Positions 10,345-21,505 of a DNA stretch of 64,000 nucleotides are shown here, piece after piece (positions within the stretch are counted from its first letter, which is position 1; every line of letters starts with the position of its first letter). A program made the translations under genes and the position numbers. The stretch spans positions 95,091 through 159,090 of the forward strand of contig WTPW01001004.1 of assembly GCA_009809945.1 (NCBI GenBank), written 5' to 3'. Origin of the DNA: Gigaspora margarita. Lineage: Eukaryota > Glomeromycota > Glomeromycetes > Diversisporales > Gigasporaceae. The notes under the pieces were generated by a model. That model did not search any database and was not told where the DNA came from. It saw only the letters and a list, made by a program, of their open reading frames with translations.

Positions 10345-13300
10345 CGTTACAACTCAATCTTTGTTGATTTAATTCATATAATCGATTAAACAATATTTAA
10401 TCATAAGTTATAAAATTTCAATATACAAATTATTCTATACTCACCAACTAATGATTTAATTCATGTAATCGCAAGTAATAAAAATTTCAATTTACAAAAT
10501 AATTCTGTACTCAATGAGGGTGGCTAATGATTTAATTTATATAATCGTTACAGAAGTTTCATTTAATTATATGTTTTAAATTTCAATCTAAAAAATAATC
10601 TCTTGCTCACCCGCTAATGATTTAATTCATGAATAATCGATTAGGGAAGTTTTATTTAATTACATGTAGTAAAATTTCAATTTGCAAAATAATTCTTTAC
10701 TCACATGCTAATGATTTAATTTATGTAATCAATTAGATTAATTTTATCTAATTATAAATTATAATATTTCAATTTGCAAATAATTCTTTACTCACCCGCT
10801 AATGATTAATTCATGCAATCGATTAGATAAGTTTTATTATTTAAGTTATAAAAATTTTGTACTCACCAACTAATGATTTAATTAATGTAATTGATTAGAG
10901 AAGTCTTATTTAATTACAGATTGGAAAATTTCAATTTACAAAATGATTCTGTACTCACGATCTAATAATTTAATTTAAGTAATCGATTTGAAAAGTTTTT
11001 TTGATTATAGGTTATAAAACTTCTATTGCAAAATGATTCTGTACTCACGAGCTAAAGATTTAATTCATATAATCGGTTAGAAAATATTTAATTATAGGTC
11101 ATAAAATTTCAATTTACAAATTAATTCTGTACTCACCAACTAAAGATTTAATAATGTGATTGATTAGAGAAGTCTTATTTAATTACAGGTTGTAAAAGTT
11201 CAATTTACAAAATGATTCTGTACTCACGATCTAATGATTTAATTTATATAATCGATTAGATAAGTTTTATTTAATTATAAGTATAATATTACGACAGGGT
11301 GAGGGGACCCGCTAAAGTGGTTACGTTATTGATGCAGATCACTATCTAAAATAGTAACTAACCTATCACTAACCCTAACTAAGTAAGACCTGCATCAAAA
11401 CGTAACTATCTCTGTCGAGGTTTCACCCTTTCATATAATATTTCAATTTACTACTCACCCGCTAATGATTAATTCATGTAATCGATTAGATAAGTTTTAT
11501 TCATTATAAGTTATAAATTTTCAATTTGCAAATTAATTCTGTACTCACCAACTAAAGATTTAATTAATGAATTGAATAGATAAGTCTTATTTAATTACTG
11601 TAACATTTCAATTTACAAAATAATTCTTTACTCACGTACTAATGATTTAATTCATGAATAATCGATTAGAGAAGTTTGATTTAATTACAGGTTTGTAAAA
11701 TTTCAATTTATAAAATAATTCTTTACTCACGGGCTTATGATTTAATTTATGTAATCGATTAAATAAGTTTTATCTAATTATAAGTTATAATATTTTATTT
11801 AATTTATAAAATAATTCTTTACTCACGTTCTAATGATTTAATTCATGAATAATCAATTAGAGAAGTTTTATTGAATTATAAGTTATAAAAATTCAATTTA
11901 CAAAATAATTCTGTACTCACTTGCTAATGATTTAATTTATATAATCAATTAGAGTTTTATATAATTATATGTTATCATTTCAATTTGCAAAATAATCTTT
12001 ACTCACGGGTCACTGATTTCATTTATATAATCGATTAGAAAATATTTAATATAGGTCATAAAATTTCAATTTACAAATTAATTCTGTACTCACCAACTAA
12101 TGATTAATGATTTAATAATGTGGTTGATTAGAGAAGTTTTATTTAATTATAGGTTGTAATTTCAATTTGCAAAATAATTCTTTACTCACGAACTAATGAT
12201 TTAATTTATGTAGTCGATTAGATAAGTTTTATTGAATGATAAGTTATATATTTTAATTTACAAAATAAATCTTTACTTACCAACTGATGATTAATTCATG
12301 TAATCGATTAGATAAGTTTTATTGAATATAAGTTATAATATTTTTTCAATTTATAAAATAATTCTTTACTCACACGCTAATGATTAAATTCATGAATAAT
12401 CAATTAGAAAAGTTTTATTTAATTATATGCTATAAATTCAATTTACAAATAATTCTGTACTCACTTGCTAATGATTTAATTTATATAATCAATTAGAAAA
12501 TATTTAATTATATCTTAAAATTTCAATTACAAATTAATTCTGTACTCACGCGCTAAAGATTTAATACATATAATCGGTTAGAAAAGGGTTATTATAGGTA
12601 ATAAAATTTCAATTTAAAATTAATTCTGTACTCACCAACTAATGATTTAATTAATTAATTTAATTGATTAGAGAAGTCTTATTTAATTATAGGTTGTAAA
12701 ATTTCAATTTGCAAAATAGTTCTTTACTCACGGACTAATAATTTAATTTATGTAATCAATTAGATAAGATTTATCTAATTATAAGTTATAATGTTTTAAT
12801 TTATAAAATAATACTTTACTCACCAACTGATGATAAATTCATGCAATCGATTAGATAAGTTTTATTTATATAAGTTATAAAAATTTCAATTGACAAAATA
12901 ATTCTTTACTCACCAACTAATGATTTAATTCATGAATAATCGATTAGAGAAGTTTATTTAATTAAAGGTTGTAAAATTTCAATTTGCAAAATAATTCTTT
13001 ACTCACTCCCTAATGATTTATTAATGTAATCGATTAGATAAGTTTTATCTAATTATAAGTTATAATATTTTAATTTAAAAAATAATTCTTTACTCACGTG
13101 CTAATGATTTAATTCATGCAATAGATTAGATACGTTTAATTGAATTATAAGTTATAAAAATTTCAATTTACAAACTAATTCTGTACACACCCGCTAATGA
13201 TTTAATTTATATAATCAATTAAAGAGTTCTATTTAATTATATGTTATAATTTTATTTACAAAATAATCTTTTACTCACTCACTAGTGATTTCATTTGTAT

Positions 13301-13490
13301 AATCGATTAGTTAAGTTTTATTGAATTATAATTTATAAAAAAAAGTTACAATTTACAAAATAATTAAAAATAATTCTTTACTCACACACTAATGATTTAA
13401 TTTATATTTTCAAAACTTAAATTGATTAGAAGCTTCAATTAAAATTTTAATTGTTAGATTAATTAACTTCTACTCACAACACTATTAAAT
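10345..13490 (-). repeat. ~90-bp tandem intron array (left)
   Basis: About 33 tandem units of 70-106 bp form the introns of the micro-exon gene. Consensus features in gene sense are GTGAGTAAAG or GTGAGTACAG at the donor, an A/T-rich middle, CTAATCGATTA as a branch-like element about 25 nt from the end, and AAATCATTAG at the acceptor. Two further units beyond the stop (micro-exon-like TTG at 10445-10447 and a degenerate one near 10350) fall in the 3' untranslated part. Confidence 0.85.
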
Positions 13491-13779
13491 TCAAGTATAA
13501 TTTTAATTAGAGATATATTTGATTAGAGAAATTTTAATTAATAATAAATTACTATAAAATTTCAAGTTAATCATACCGTCACCGTCGCGTTTGTCTGGAT
13601 ATAATATAATGAGATTAATAAAATAATCAGAATAATTTGTTCCTATAATGACTAAACAATTATACAAATAAAAAAAGAAATAAAGTATTATTACTCTTAA
13701 GGGTTGGCGAACTTGAAACAATTGAAGAGAAAATAACTGCGAGGACTGCAGCTAAAGTTAACAAGAGTTTAAAATTCAT
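10511..13779 (-). CDS. Secreted 8-cysteine peptide made of 3-nt micro-exons (left copy)
   Basis: Mirror copy of the gene at 21506-24760, with 34 exons. Exon 1 13695-13779 (signal peptide, 28 codons + 1 nt), exon 2 13577-13594, exon 3 13478-13481 (4 nt). The 3-nt exons start at 13386, 13279, 13191, 13098, 13007, 12914, 12834, 12732, 12636, 12550, 12465, 12374, 12281, 12190 and 12094. A 6-nt exon is at 12007-12012. Further 3-nt exons start at 11921, 11827, 11731, 11636, 11549, 11459, 11228, 11137, 11049, 10959, 10867, 10796, 10705 and 10611. The terminal exon is 10511-10523 and includes TGA. Total 213 nt, 70 residues, all micro-exons in phase 2. All exons up to number 33 encode the same residues as the right copy (one silent change in exon 1). 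The tail is GHPH against GHHP. Cysteine pattern is CC-x-C-x3-C-x-C-x6-C-x2-C-x2-C. One donor is GTGAGC and one GTAAGT; the rest are GTGAGT or GTGTGT. Confidence 0.88.
11291..11433. mobile_element. 143-bp MITE inside intron 25 (left copy)
   Basis: Inverted ends with CAGGGTGA and TCACCCTT and an inner shared GTTACGTT.TTGATGCAG segment are flanked by a 9-bp duplication (TATAATATT, 11282-11290 and 11434-11442). The identical insertion is in the right arm at 23838-23980, so it predates the arm duplication. A 9-bp duplication would fit a Mutator-like origin. Confidence 0.65.
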
Positions 13780-13848
13780 TTTGAAGTCGTGATTTTTCTT
13801 TTATTAAATGACAGTAATTTGAAAATACATAAAGATATCTTATCGTTC

Positions 13849-13855
13849 TTTTATA
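13849..13855 (-). promoter_or_regulatory. TATA box, left micro-exon gene
   Basis: TATAAAA in gene sense lies about 70 bp before the ATG at 13779. The same TATATAAAAG word is kept in the right arm at 21219-21228, where an insertion of ~207 bp has moved it away from the ATG. Confidence 0.5.
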
Positions 13856-15296
13856 TAGTTGACGCCGTAATTAATTTTAAGAATATTATGGCACCCCTAT
13901 AAGAAAAGTCTGTCTAGTTTTATTAAACTTATGTCGGTTGTGTTTAAAAAATGTTTAGAATGGAGTCATATTTGGTTTAGAAACAAAACAAAAACTATAC
14001 ATTTTGAGTTTTGTTTCTATAAATAAAATCCATTCTAAACATTTTTTAAACACGATCGATATAAGTTTAATACAAACTTTTTTTATAGGGCACTGAACGA
14101 TGCTGTAATACCGCAATGCGGTATGAACCTATAATATTGGGTGTTCTCCAAGGGAAAAACCAGACTTCGGTTACTACAGTATGGGACAGTAAAAGATATC
14201 CAATATATACTATAGAGCGCCAATTTTGGGTGCTTATATAATCAATTTTGGTTGGTTAATTATGGTATAATTAATTCTGATTGGTCAAAAATATATCTTT
14301 TTTTTTTTTTTTTGCCAATTTTTTATTCTATTATAATGTAGTTTAATTAAAAATCTATCAAATTGTCAGAGGGTATTTTGATCTAACCTGTTTTAAAAAA
14401 GTTATAACAATTTAAGGTTTTTACTAATAAAGAGTTGATGCGTTTTACTTTCCGGTACTGTAAAATTTACTAATTTACCCACCACGTCTGATTGATGCCC
14501 TAATTGTTCGAAGGACATTACGGGTATAAAACAGTTTTTGTGTGTCCGTAAATTACCGGATTACGAATTTGGTTAGTTGTTTGCGATTTGCAAACTGCGA
14601 TAAAAACCATTTTTATTAATTTTTATTTGGTTTATCAAAAATAAATAAAATCTACAAGACCCTTAAATGTCAAAAATTGCAATAACCAAAGGCGGTTCTT
14701 TTTAAATATTTAGGCTACCCACTATGAATGAAAAATATGAAAATATGTGTGTTTTTTTAAAATTTTCTTTCTAATGGTACAAACTCTCACCTTGTGCAGT
14801 ACTAGACTCGGGTCTAATATTAGGTTTTAATTTTGGTGGTGCAATAGACCCGGGTCATTTATATGGCAGTTTAGGGTGATTATATAGTAAAAATGAGCCG
14901 TTATTGATTCACAGTATACTATATCATAATTATGTAGTATATAACTCATAAATATGGGACTAAACTTATAAATATGAGACTTAACTGATTCATTTAGTAT
15001 AGCCCGTTATTAACTTATATAGAATATAACCCATAAATATGTGTCGTTATTGATATTCCATTTTTTATTATTTCAGCTTAATTAACTTATCAAATGTGAG
15101 CGTATAAATGTTATCTAAAATCATATGTAAAGTACATAAATGTGAGCTGTTATCAAATCATATATACAGCACATAAATGTGAGCTGTTATCAAATCATAT
15201 GAACAGCGCATAAATATGAGCTAATATTAAATCATATTGTAACTATTATGGTATACGTTTGACCGATTTAACTCCAATAGTTACTAGGAGATAAGT

Positions 15297-15472
15297 TTCT
15301 TCGCTGAGAGCATTAATTTCATTTCTCAATCCGGATTACTCAATTCTTCATTATCAATAGCCGGTGGCTGGTTCAAGGCATTTTTAATTCTTTAAATAGC
15401 CTCATTTAAGACTTTTTTCTGGCGGAACTTTCGAATATTATCCAATATTTCTGATTTACTCGAATAAAGGTC
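15297..15472 (-). pseudogene. Decayed coding remnant
   Basis: One minus-strand frame reads like protein over 58 codons (DLYSSKSEILDNIRKFRQKK, then further charged sequence with NALNQPPAIDNEEL) with two internal stops. It lies in the ~575-bp block present only in the left arm. I do not recognise the family. The charged, helical composition is the only clue. Confidence 0.35.
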
Positions 15473-16407
15473 TCTTCAGCACTACTAGCTTACTTCCTTT
15501 ATTTTCCCTAAGTAAAATCGAAGGGAACTTTTCTGCCTATACTGTCCCTTTATTGAAGTCAAATTCACTCGTTTATATATGTTGTAGGTGGATTTTGAAT
15601 TCTGTAGATACGGAATCCGCTTAAATAGATTCCAATCAACATAAGTGGATTTCAGATCTCAAACCGACTTAGGTGGAAATGGAATTTTAAAATTATACGC
15701 AATATGAATTTCGATTATAAGAGACATATAACTTTATAGCTAAAAGCATTGCATTATCGCTATTATCTATAAAATTATGCACAAAATCAGAGCGTCTACA
15801 TTTACAAGAATTGCTTTGAATTCATTTGTGCGATTAAAGTCGAAACAGACTGCATTCTTGTAGCTCCTCGTGCACTAATAATTTTTGTCATGAATAAACG
15901 ATTATGAGATTCCACATATATGATGCTTCAGTATGGTGCAAAACTCTTATGCAAACTTTATATAATTCATCATAAAACAATTAAAAAAGCATGTACTACG
16001 TGCAACTTTAGCCTATTTCATTTTATCAACAGTCAACTCTCATAATTAAAAGAAATTTTAATCCTATACTGATTTTTATTAAGTAGGATCATGTAATACC
16101 ATAATAATAAGATAGTGAAATAAAGGTTTTTGCATCAACAAGTGAATTTTTAAAAAAATTTATTAACTAGTTCGTTAAAAATTGGGTTGAAATAAGAGAA
16201 TATTCTTGGTTTGTTATTTGAGAAATTTTCGCTTTTAATACTACCTATTTATGATAATTAATATCGGATTGTTTATATGATTTTTTTTCTTTTAAGATTT
16301 GAAATTGATTTATGTTGTTTCTGGATTCAAATCCATTTAAGTGGATACCAAATCCACAGAATTCCGAATCCACCTACAACATATACATTTGAATTTAATA
16401 TTAAACA

Positions 16408-16898
16408 TAGTGATACGGGTCGACCCCGGCCCACGGCCGGGTCGATGGGCGGGTCGACCCTCGGCCCGCACCTTTGTGGACCGGGCCGGTTGGTAAGAGA
16501 AGTGTTAGAATCAATTCTCTTCTAAAGCATATTTTTGGCTAGGAACTAAATAAAAATCGGCTAGTCATTTAAATAATGTAAGAGAATTGGCTTATTTAGG
16601 TGGCAAATAGCGAATATAATCTAAGTATCAGAATGTTCGAAGGCATAGACAATCAACCAACATAAAATACTAACATGCTGGAATTTTCTCAAGGACAAAA
16701 AGAATGAAAATTAAATAATTTAATATCACTAGAATTCGACAAAAGGCCACCTGATGGCCTTTAAACGTTTAATATAGATAAATATTGACTGATTCTGATC
16801 AGAAAAATTACACTAGCAAAAGGTCGGCCCGGTCGACCGGCCCGAACTTTTTTGGGATCGGCCTCGGCCCACGATTTTTTCATCGACCCGTATCACTA
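16408..16898. mobile_element. hAT-like MITE, 8-bp TSD ATTAAACA
   Basis: Ends TAGTGATACGGGTCGA and TCGACCCGTATCACTA form inverted repeats of a 491-bp GC-rich-ended element, with perfect 8-bp duplication ATTAAACA at 16400-16407 and 16899-16906. The right arm has the empty site near 19220-19235, which proves insertion after the arms were formed. A second copy in the opposite orientation is at 49454-49954. The open frame at 16277-16525 runs into it by chance. Confidence 0.85.
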
Positions 16899-17283
16899 AT
16901 TAAACACGTTAACGCGTTGTTTGGCACGTTAACGTGTTGTTTAACATGCTACGTGCTATTCAACAATGTACTACTAAGCCTAACACGTTGACGTGCTATC
17001 GAGAATGTTTATAATCTGCCCTTTAATTTTACGTATACGCAACACAACACGTTATGAAGATTTTACAAAAAGGGGTGATTATATGTCAATCAAATTTTGA
17101 CTAACATTTAATGAATTATACAAAAATAGAAATGAATGTTATCTATACTAAATAAAGAGAAAATCTTCTGATGTCACAATTTGTATAAATGCGAGTAGTA
17201 TGTACACCGCATAAATGTGAGCTGTTATCAATCATATGAACAGGCATCGATCTACGTGGCCGGATGATTTTTGCCGGGGATCA

Positions 17284-17520
17284 TCAGATCAGCTGATGAT
17301 TCGGGTAATGTAGCGCCAGTTGATCAATTGTTGCAATTCTTGTTTCATCTGCACTAAGATAATCTTTAATTGTTCGGATTTTCAAACGGCGTGTGATATT
17401 CTTCTTTTCGTATATCTCATGGGCTTCATAATGATATGAGTTTTCCCGTATCTTACTATATTCGGTTGGTATATTTTCTTGGATTTCTTTTAGTGTCGGA
17501 CTTACAGTTGTTAGGCGAAA
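17284..17520 (-). CDS. Conserved exon-like open frame at inner end of left arm
   Basis: The minus-strand frame without ATG reads LTTVSPTLKEIQENIPTEYS, then KIRENSYHYEAHEIYEKKNI, a basic RRLKIRT part and YPNHQLI before TGA at 17284-17286. The mirror copy is at 18546-18794 and differs at several residues. It looks like the last exon of a gene. In this arm the upstream part is interrupted by GGCGAAA-rich repeat DNA from 17517 on. Family unknown. Confidence 0.45.
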   Translation of the reverse strand, partial: FRLTTVSPTLKEIQENIPTEYSKIRENSYHYEAHEIYEKKNITRRLKIRTIKDYLSADETRIATIDQLALHYPNHQLI

Positions 17521-17700
17521 CCTAGAGGTTTCGCCATTGGCGAAAGGCGAAACCTAGTTTCGACTTTCGCCAAAAAAGAATTTAAAAGACGAAATGGCGA
17601 AACTGGCGTAAGGTGGCGAAACCGACGAAAGGTGGCAAAACTGGCGAAAGGTGGCAAACTATCACAAGGTAACTAACTAAAGAAAGTGGCAAAAGGCAAT
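17512..17700. repeat. GGCGAAA-rich repeat in the palindrome spacer
   Basis: Short direct and inverted copies of GGCGAAAC / GTTTCGCC and GGTGGCAAAACTGGCGAAA fill 17512-17690. This sequence is absent from the right arm and marks the inner breakpoint of the inverted repeat. Confidence 0.6.
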
Positions 17701-17779
17701 GAAATTACCGTAAAGTGCTATGTGATAGATCCCTTCATGAGATCTACACTGTAAGTTTAAATTTGATTTATATCCGGGT

Positions 17780-17885
17780 TAGAGATGGGCAAAGTCAAAT
17801 CATTCCTTAGTATGTTATTAGTTGTAAATATATATATTTTAGTAAATTGTCACATATCATAAGTTAATTACCTTGCTCATCTCTA
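17780..17885. mobile_element. 106-bp hAT-like MITE
   Basis: Ends TAGAGATGGGCAA and TTGCTCATCTCTA are inverted. The flanking 8-mers ATCCGGGT (17772-17779) and ATCTAGGT (17886-17893) match at six of eight positions. Its terminus matches the 2603-4281 element, so it is probably a deletion derivative of that family. Confidence 0.6.
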
Positions 17886-18545
17886 ATCTAGGTACAATTT
17901 ATTTGCGCGGGAAATCCAAAAAAAGGAAATCTGATTTAGTAAATAAATTAAGTGCGTGAGATAAAAGGTAGGGTTAGAGGCTTAAGGTTAGAGGCTATAG
18001 GGTTAGATGGTGCTTACTATATATAAATTCACTCCCGTCATTTTTAATTAGTGCGCCAAGATCAATTTAAACATTAGTTTTTGTATATTTTTCGCTTATT
18101 TCTTCTTTTACGCGTGTTTGGATCTTTGTCAGGCTGATCTGGAATAGTCAAAAGATACAGTCTCCGATTGGTTATTTCCTATCTAGGAGTTTGTATTACC
18201 CGCGCAAATAAGTGAATGCGGGTACAATCATAGCAAAGTTCAATGAATAGACTCCTATCTATACCTTAGAAAATACCCAGTACAGTTATTCTTACACTGT
18301 TCATTTTTACAAACTGCCTAAACATACTAACTAACGCGTTCAAAAAGATCTAATTTCAGGGGTTACTTTTGATTAGTGTGCCTAAATTGGTAACTTCAAG
18401 CAATGACAACATCAAGCGAAAATCAAATATTAACTTCTAGTACGATATATATAAATTAAATTATAAATATTCATGAAAATCACTACCGTATAGTCGCGAA
18501 ATAACGCGCAGGAGGTTATTTCGAATTTTGGCCAAATTAAGCTAA

Positions 18546-18794
18546 TTTGGGCCTAAATTTCACCTAACAACTGTAAATCCGTCACTAAAAGAAATCCAAG
18601 AAAATTTACCAACCGAATATAGTAAGATACGGGGAAACTCATATCATTATGAAGCCCATGAGATATACGAAAAGAAGAATATCACACGCCGTTTGAAAAT
18701 CCGAACAATTATAGATTATCTTAGTGCAGATGAAACAATAATTGCAACAATTAATCAACTGGCGCTACATTACCCGAATCATCAGCTGATCTGA
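18546..18794 (+). CDS. Conserved exon-like open frame at inner end of right arm
   Basis: Open from 18546 to TGA at 18792-18794. It reads LTTVNPSLKEIQENLPTEYS, then KIRGNSYHYEAHEIYEKKNI, RRLKIRTI, DYLSADET and YPNHQLI. Relative to the left-arm copy, several of about 75 residues differ while the frame stays open. A possible start lies upstream (ATG at 18403, reading MTTSSENQILTS before a GTACGA donor-like site), but the acceptor joining it is not clear. Function unknown. The basic central stretch could bind nucleic acid, which is inference only. Confidence 0.4.
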   Translation, partial: FGPKFHLTTVNPSLKEIQENLPTEYSKIRGNSYHYEAHEIYEKKNITRRLKIRTIIDYLSADETIIATINQLALHYPNHQLI

Positions 18795-21220
18795 TGATCC
18801 CCGGCAAAAATCATCCGGCCACGTAGATCGATGCCTGTTCATATGATTGATAACAGCTCACATTTATGCGGTGTACATATGATTTAATAACCACTCACAT
18901 TTATACAAATTGTGACATCAGAAGATTTTCTCTTTATTTAGTAGATAACATTCATTTCTATTTTTGTATAATTCATTAAATGTTAGTCAAAATCCGTGTA
19001 AACATGATTGACATATAATCACCCCTTTTTGTAAAATCTTCATAACATGTCGTGTTGTGTTAGCACGTATACGTATTAAGGGGCACAGATTATAAACATT
19101 CTCGACAGCACGTCAACGTGTTAGGCTTAGTAGTACTATTGTTGAATAGCACGTAGCGTGTTAAACAACACATTAACGTGCCAAACAACACGTTAACGTG
19201 CCAAACAACACGTTAACGTGTTGTATATTAAATTCAAATGTATATGTTGTAGGTGGATTCAGGATTCTGTGGATTTGGTATCCACTTAAATGGATTTGAA
19301 TCCAGAAACTACTTAAATCAATTTCAAATCTTAAAAGAAAAAAAATCATATAAACAATCCGATATTAATAATCATAAATCGGTAGTATTAAAAGCGAAAA
19401 TTTCTCAAATAACAAACCAAAAATATTCTCTTATTTCAACCCAATTTTTAACGAACTAGTTAATAAATTTTTTTAAAAAATTCACTTGTTGATGAAAAAA
19501 CCTTTATTTCACTATCTTATTATTATGGTATTACATGATCCTACTTAATAAAAATCAGTATTGGATTAAAATTTCTTTTAATTATGAGAGTTGACTGTTG
19601 ATAAAATGAAATAGACTAAAGTTGTACGTACTATATGCTTTTTTAATTGTTTTATGATGAATTATATAAAGTTTGCATAAGAGTTTTGCACCATGCTGAA
19701 GCATCTTATATGTGGAATCTCATAATCGTTTATTCATGACAAAAATTATTAGTGCACGAGGAGCTACAAGAATGCAGTCTGTTTCGACTTTAATAGCACA
19801 AATGAATTCAAAGTAATTCTTGTAAATGTAGACGCTCTGATTTTGTGCATAATTTTATAGATAATAGCGATAATGCAATGCTTTTAGCTATAAAGTTATA
19901 TGTCCCTTATAATCGAAATTCATATTGCGTATAATTTTAAAATTCCATTTCCACCTAAGTCGGTTTGAGATCTGAAATCCACTTAATTAAAAATGGAATA
20001 TCAATAACGACACATATTTATGGGCTATATTCTATATAAGTTAATAACGGGCTATACTAAATGAATCAGTTAAGTCTCATATTTATAAGTTTAGTCCCAT
20101 ATTTATGAGTTATATACTACATAATTATGATATAGTATACTGTGAATCAATAACGGCTCATTTTTACTATATAATCACCCTAAACTGCCATATAAATGAC
20201 CCGGGTCTATTGCACCACCAAAATTAAAACCTAATATTAGACCCGAGTCTAGTACTGCACAAGGTACCATTAGAAAGAAAATTTTAAAAAAACACGCATT
20301 TTTCATATTTTTTATTCATAGTGGGTAGCCTAAATATTTAAAAAGAACCGCCTTTGGTTATTGCAATTTTTGACATTTAAGGGTCTTGTAGATTTTATTT
20401 ATTTCTGATAAACCAAATAAAAATTAATAAAAATGGTTTTTATCGCAGTTTGCAAATCGCAAACAACTAACCAAATTCGTAATCCGGTAATTTACGGACA
20501 CACAAAAACTGTTTTATACCCGTAATGTCCTTCGAACAATTAGGNCANNAATCAGACGTGGTGGATAAATTAGTAAATTTTACAGTACCGGAAAGTAAAA
20601 CGCATCAACTCTTTATTAGTAAAAACTTTAAATTGTTATAACTTTTTTAAAACAGGTTAGATCAAAATACCCTCTGACAATTTGATAGATTTTTAATTAA
20701 ACTACATTATAATAGAATAAAAAATTGGAAAAAAAAAAAAAAAAAAGATATATTTTTTACCAATCAGAATTAATTATACCATAATTAACCAACCAAAATT
20801 GATTATATAAGCACCCAAAATTGGCGCTCTATAGTATATATTGGATATCTTTTACTGTCCCATACTGTAGTAACCGAAGTCTGGTTTTTCCCTTGGAGAA
20901 CACCCAATATTATAGGTTCATACCGCATTGCGGTATTACAGCATCGTTCAGTGCCCTATAAAAAAAATTTTGTATTAAACTTATATCGTTTGTGTTTAAA
21001 AAATGTTTAGAACGGATTTTATTTATAGAAACAAACCAAAAATTATACAATTTGAATTTTTTAAAAAACTCAAAATGTATAGTTTTTGTTTTGTTTCTAA
21101 ACCAAATATGACTCCATTCTAAACATTTTTAAACACAACCGACATAATTTTAATAAAACTAGACAGACTTTTCTTATAGGGGTGCCATAATATTCTTAAA
21201 ATTAATTACGGCATCAACTA

Positions 21221-21227
21221 TATAAAA
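21221..21227 (+). promoter_or_regulatory. TATA box, right micro-exon gene
   Basis: TATAAAA lies 285 bp before the ATG at 21506. Without the ~207-bp insert at 21248-21454 the distance would be about 80 bp, as in the left copy. Confidence 0.45.
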
Positions 21228-21247
21228 GAACGATAAGATATCTTTAT

Positions 21248-21454
21248 TGTCCGAAGCGTAGTGAGGACTCATAGTTCTAAGCAACTTGAATGCACATGTA
21301 TGCAATGTCCGTATGCAACTACCAATAAAAACTGTGAATTTCAGATCCCGGACGTACAAGTGTAACCAGAACGCATATTCATGCATATTTATATAGTTAT
21401 ACAATATTGTCATGTGATTCTGCTTCGGACCTACATTAGATTCTGATTTCCTAG
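21248..21454. mobile_element. ~207-bp insert in the leader of the right gene
   Basis: This segment interrupts sequence that is continuous in the left arm (ATATCTTTA joined to TGTATTTTC). It contains GTCCGAAGC near its left end and GCTTCGGAC at 21422-21430, an inverted pair, so it may be a small transposon. It separates the TATA box from the start codon. Confidence 0.5.
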
Positions 21455-21505
21455 TGTATTTTCAAATTGTTGTCATTTTAATAAAAGAAAAATCACGACT
21501 TCAAA

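Larger units (their letters stand above)
13860..17283. other. Inner non-coding part of the left arm
   Basis: This part is conserved with 18795-21220 on the other arm but has no intact gene. It contains a 33-bp-type tandem repeat (CATAAATGTGAGCTGTTATCA, 15110-15230), AACACGTTAACGTG palindromic repeats (16900-16960), a decayed reading frame (15297-15472), and a hAT-like MITE. Confidence 0.5.
9979..17524. repeat. Left arm of a giant inverted repeat
   Basis: This arm is the reverse complement of 18554-25308, from AAATAAG at 9979 (paired with CTTATTT at 25302-25308) to about TTAGGCGAAA at 17511-17520 (paired with 18558-18567). It carries the outward-facing micro-exon gene on the minus strand, its promoter side, and about 3.6 kb of inner non-coding DNA. 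It is longer than the right arm because it holds a hAT-like MITE (16408-16898) and about 575 bp (15067-15641) absent from the other arm. It lacks a ~207-bp insert present at 21248-21454. Confidence 0.9.

Noticed and set aside
10345..13490. CRISPR array or plain satellite DNA
   Set aside because: Units are too long and diverged and the variable part is only 3 nt, in a eukaryotic context. Splice-site borders and a continuous reading frame explain the structure better.
13503..13721. 72-residue open frame (and its twin at 21564-21782) as a stand-alone gene
   Set aside because: It runs through the end of exon 1, intron 1, exon 2 and intron 2 of the micro-exon gene in a different frame. Its conservation reflects the palindrome. 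The signal-peptide frame fits splice sites and continues into the cysteine peptide.
16277..16525. 82-residue frame
   Set aside because: Runs from AT-rich DNA into the inverted end of the hAT-like MITE.
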